Below, in pieces: positions 4,736 to 5,065 of a stretch of DNA of 5,065 nucleotides. Where the stretch lies: contig JAFAFF010000299.1 of the NCBI GenBank assembly GCA_023423605.1, positions 1 through 5,065 of the forward strand. Direction: 5' to 3'. Every line of letters starts with the position of its first letter. The first letter of the stretch is position 1. The translations under genes were made by a program, and so were the position numbers. The notes under the pieces were generated by a model. The model was not told the origin of the DNA, ran no database searches, and worked only from the letters and a program-made list of their open reading frames with translations. Source of the DNA: Pseudomonadota bacterium (lineage in GTDB: Bacteria > Pseudomonadota > Gammaproteobacteria > Xanthomonadales > Xanthomonadaceae).

Positions 4736-5065
4736 ATGAGCGTCGTAGCGGGCAAGCCGGGTGCGCTGCGGCGATTGCTGCACGCGCTGCGCGAATCACC
4801 AGCGCTGTGGTGGTCGTTCCTGTATTTCTTCTGCCTGCTCAGCGGCTATTACGTGCTGCGCCCGGTCCGCGAGGCGATGGCAGCCTCCTCGAACATGCAG
4901 GATGTGTTTCCGTCGGCATTGATCCAATGGTTCAGCGACCACGGGATCGCGCTGCAGGACTTCGTGCTGCAGTTCCTGTTCACCTGCGTTTTCCTGATCA
5001 TGCTGGTGTTGCAGCCTCTGTATGGCTGGCTGGTCAGCCGGCATCCGCGACGGGTGTTCATGCCG
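4736..5065 (+). CDS. Multi-pass membrane transporter, MFS or NTP/NDP exchanger-like (3' partial)
   Basis: An open frame begins at ATG 4736 and is still open at the last base, giving 110 residues, MSVVAGKPGALRRLLHALRE onward. An in-frame TGA at 4730-4732, with only one codon between, makes this ATG the earliest possible start; GGGTG at 4727-4731 is a weak ribosome site. A basic N-terminus is followed by a first membrane segment (about 24-41), the motif YYVLRPVREAM (38-48), a loop with an amphipathic stretch, and a second membrane segment (about 76-100) ending in SRHPRR, a basic inner-loop pattern seen in MFS-type carriers. The YY-LRP-RE motif at the end of the first helix resembles the nucleotide (ATP/ADP) translocase-like branch and related xanthomonad MFS proteins, but substrate cannot be told from a fragment. 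Most of the roughly 400 or more residues expected lie beyond the window. Confidence 0.75.
   Translation, partial: MSVVAGKPGALRRLLHALRESPALWWSFLYFFCLLSGYYVLRPVREAMAASSNMQDVFPSALIQWFSDHGIALQDFVLQFLFTCVFLIMLVLQPLYGWLVSRHPRRVFMP

Noticed and set aside
4530..4739. 69-codon + strand frame whose stop overlaps the transporter start (ATGA)
   Set aside because: The overlap looks like translational coupling, but the content is Arg/Ala/Cys-rich without pattern, there is no ribosome site, and it spans the divergent promoter region.

Overview
The window looks like chromosomal DNA of a GC-rich gammaproteobacterium, most likely Xanthomonadaceae (Xanthomonas, Stenotrophomonas or a close relative). The grounds are codon use strongly biased to G/C in third positions, GcvT and GcvH sequences of the gammaproteobacterial type, a free-standing lysine/alanine-rich histone H1-like gene, and a transporter start of a kind I associate with that family. 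The genus cannot be fixed from the sequence alone.

Layout: (1) Positions 1-1555 carry two glycine cleavage genes on the + strand, gcvT (5' end cut by the window) and gcvH, 92 bases apart, closed by a strong terminator at 1581-1607. gcvP is not in the window. (2) Positions 1608-2364 hold no convincing gene. The first part has long A and T tracts, an exact repeated 13-mer and several dyads. A good sigma70-type promoter follows at 2052-2080, then a leader of about 280 bases with stem-loops, the best being at 2219-2259. (3) Positions 2365-2916 encode a 183-residue histone H1-like DNA-binding protein built from only ten kinds of amino acid, with an internal 50-base exact duplication and its own terminator. 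(4) A minus-strand gene at 3071-4453 encodes an exported serine hydrolase of the beta-lactamase/penicillin-binding fold with all three active-site motifs. It converges on the histone gene and has its own terminator at 3021-3045. (5) After a divergent intergenic region of 282 bases, a + strand membrane transporter begins at 4736 and runs off the window end.

How they work together: GcvT and GcvH are two of the four parts of the glycine cleavage system (with P and L proteins encoded elsewhere), which splits glycine and feeds one-carbon units to tetrahydrofolate. The histone-like, hydrolase and transporter genes look like independent transcription units. I see no mobile element, CRISPR array, tRNA or rRNA. 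The least explained part is the 809-base gap before the histone-like gene, above all its leader.
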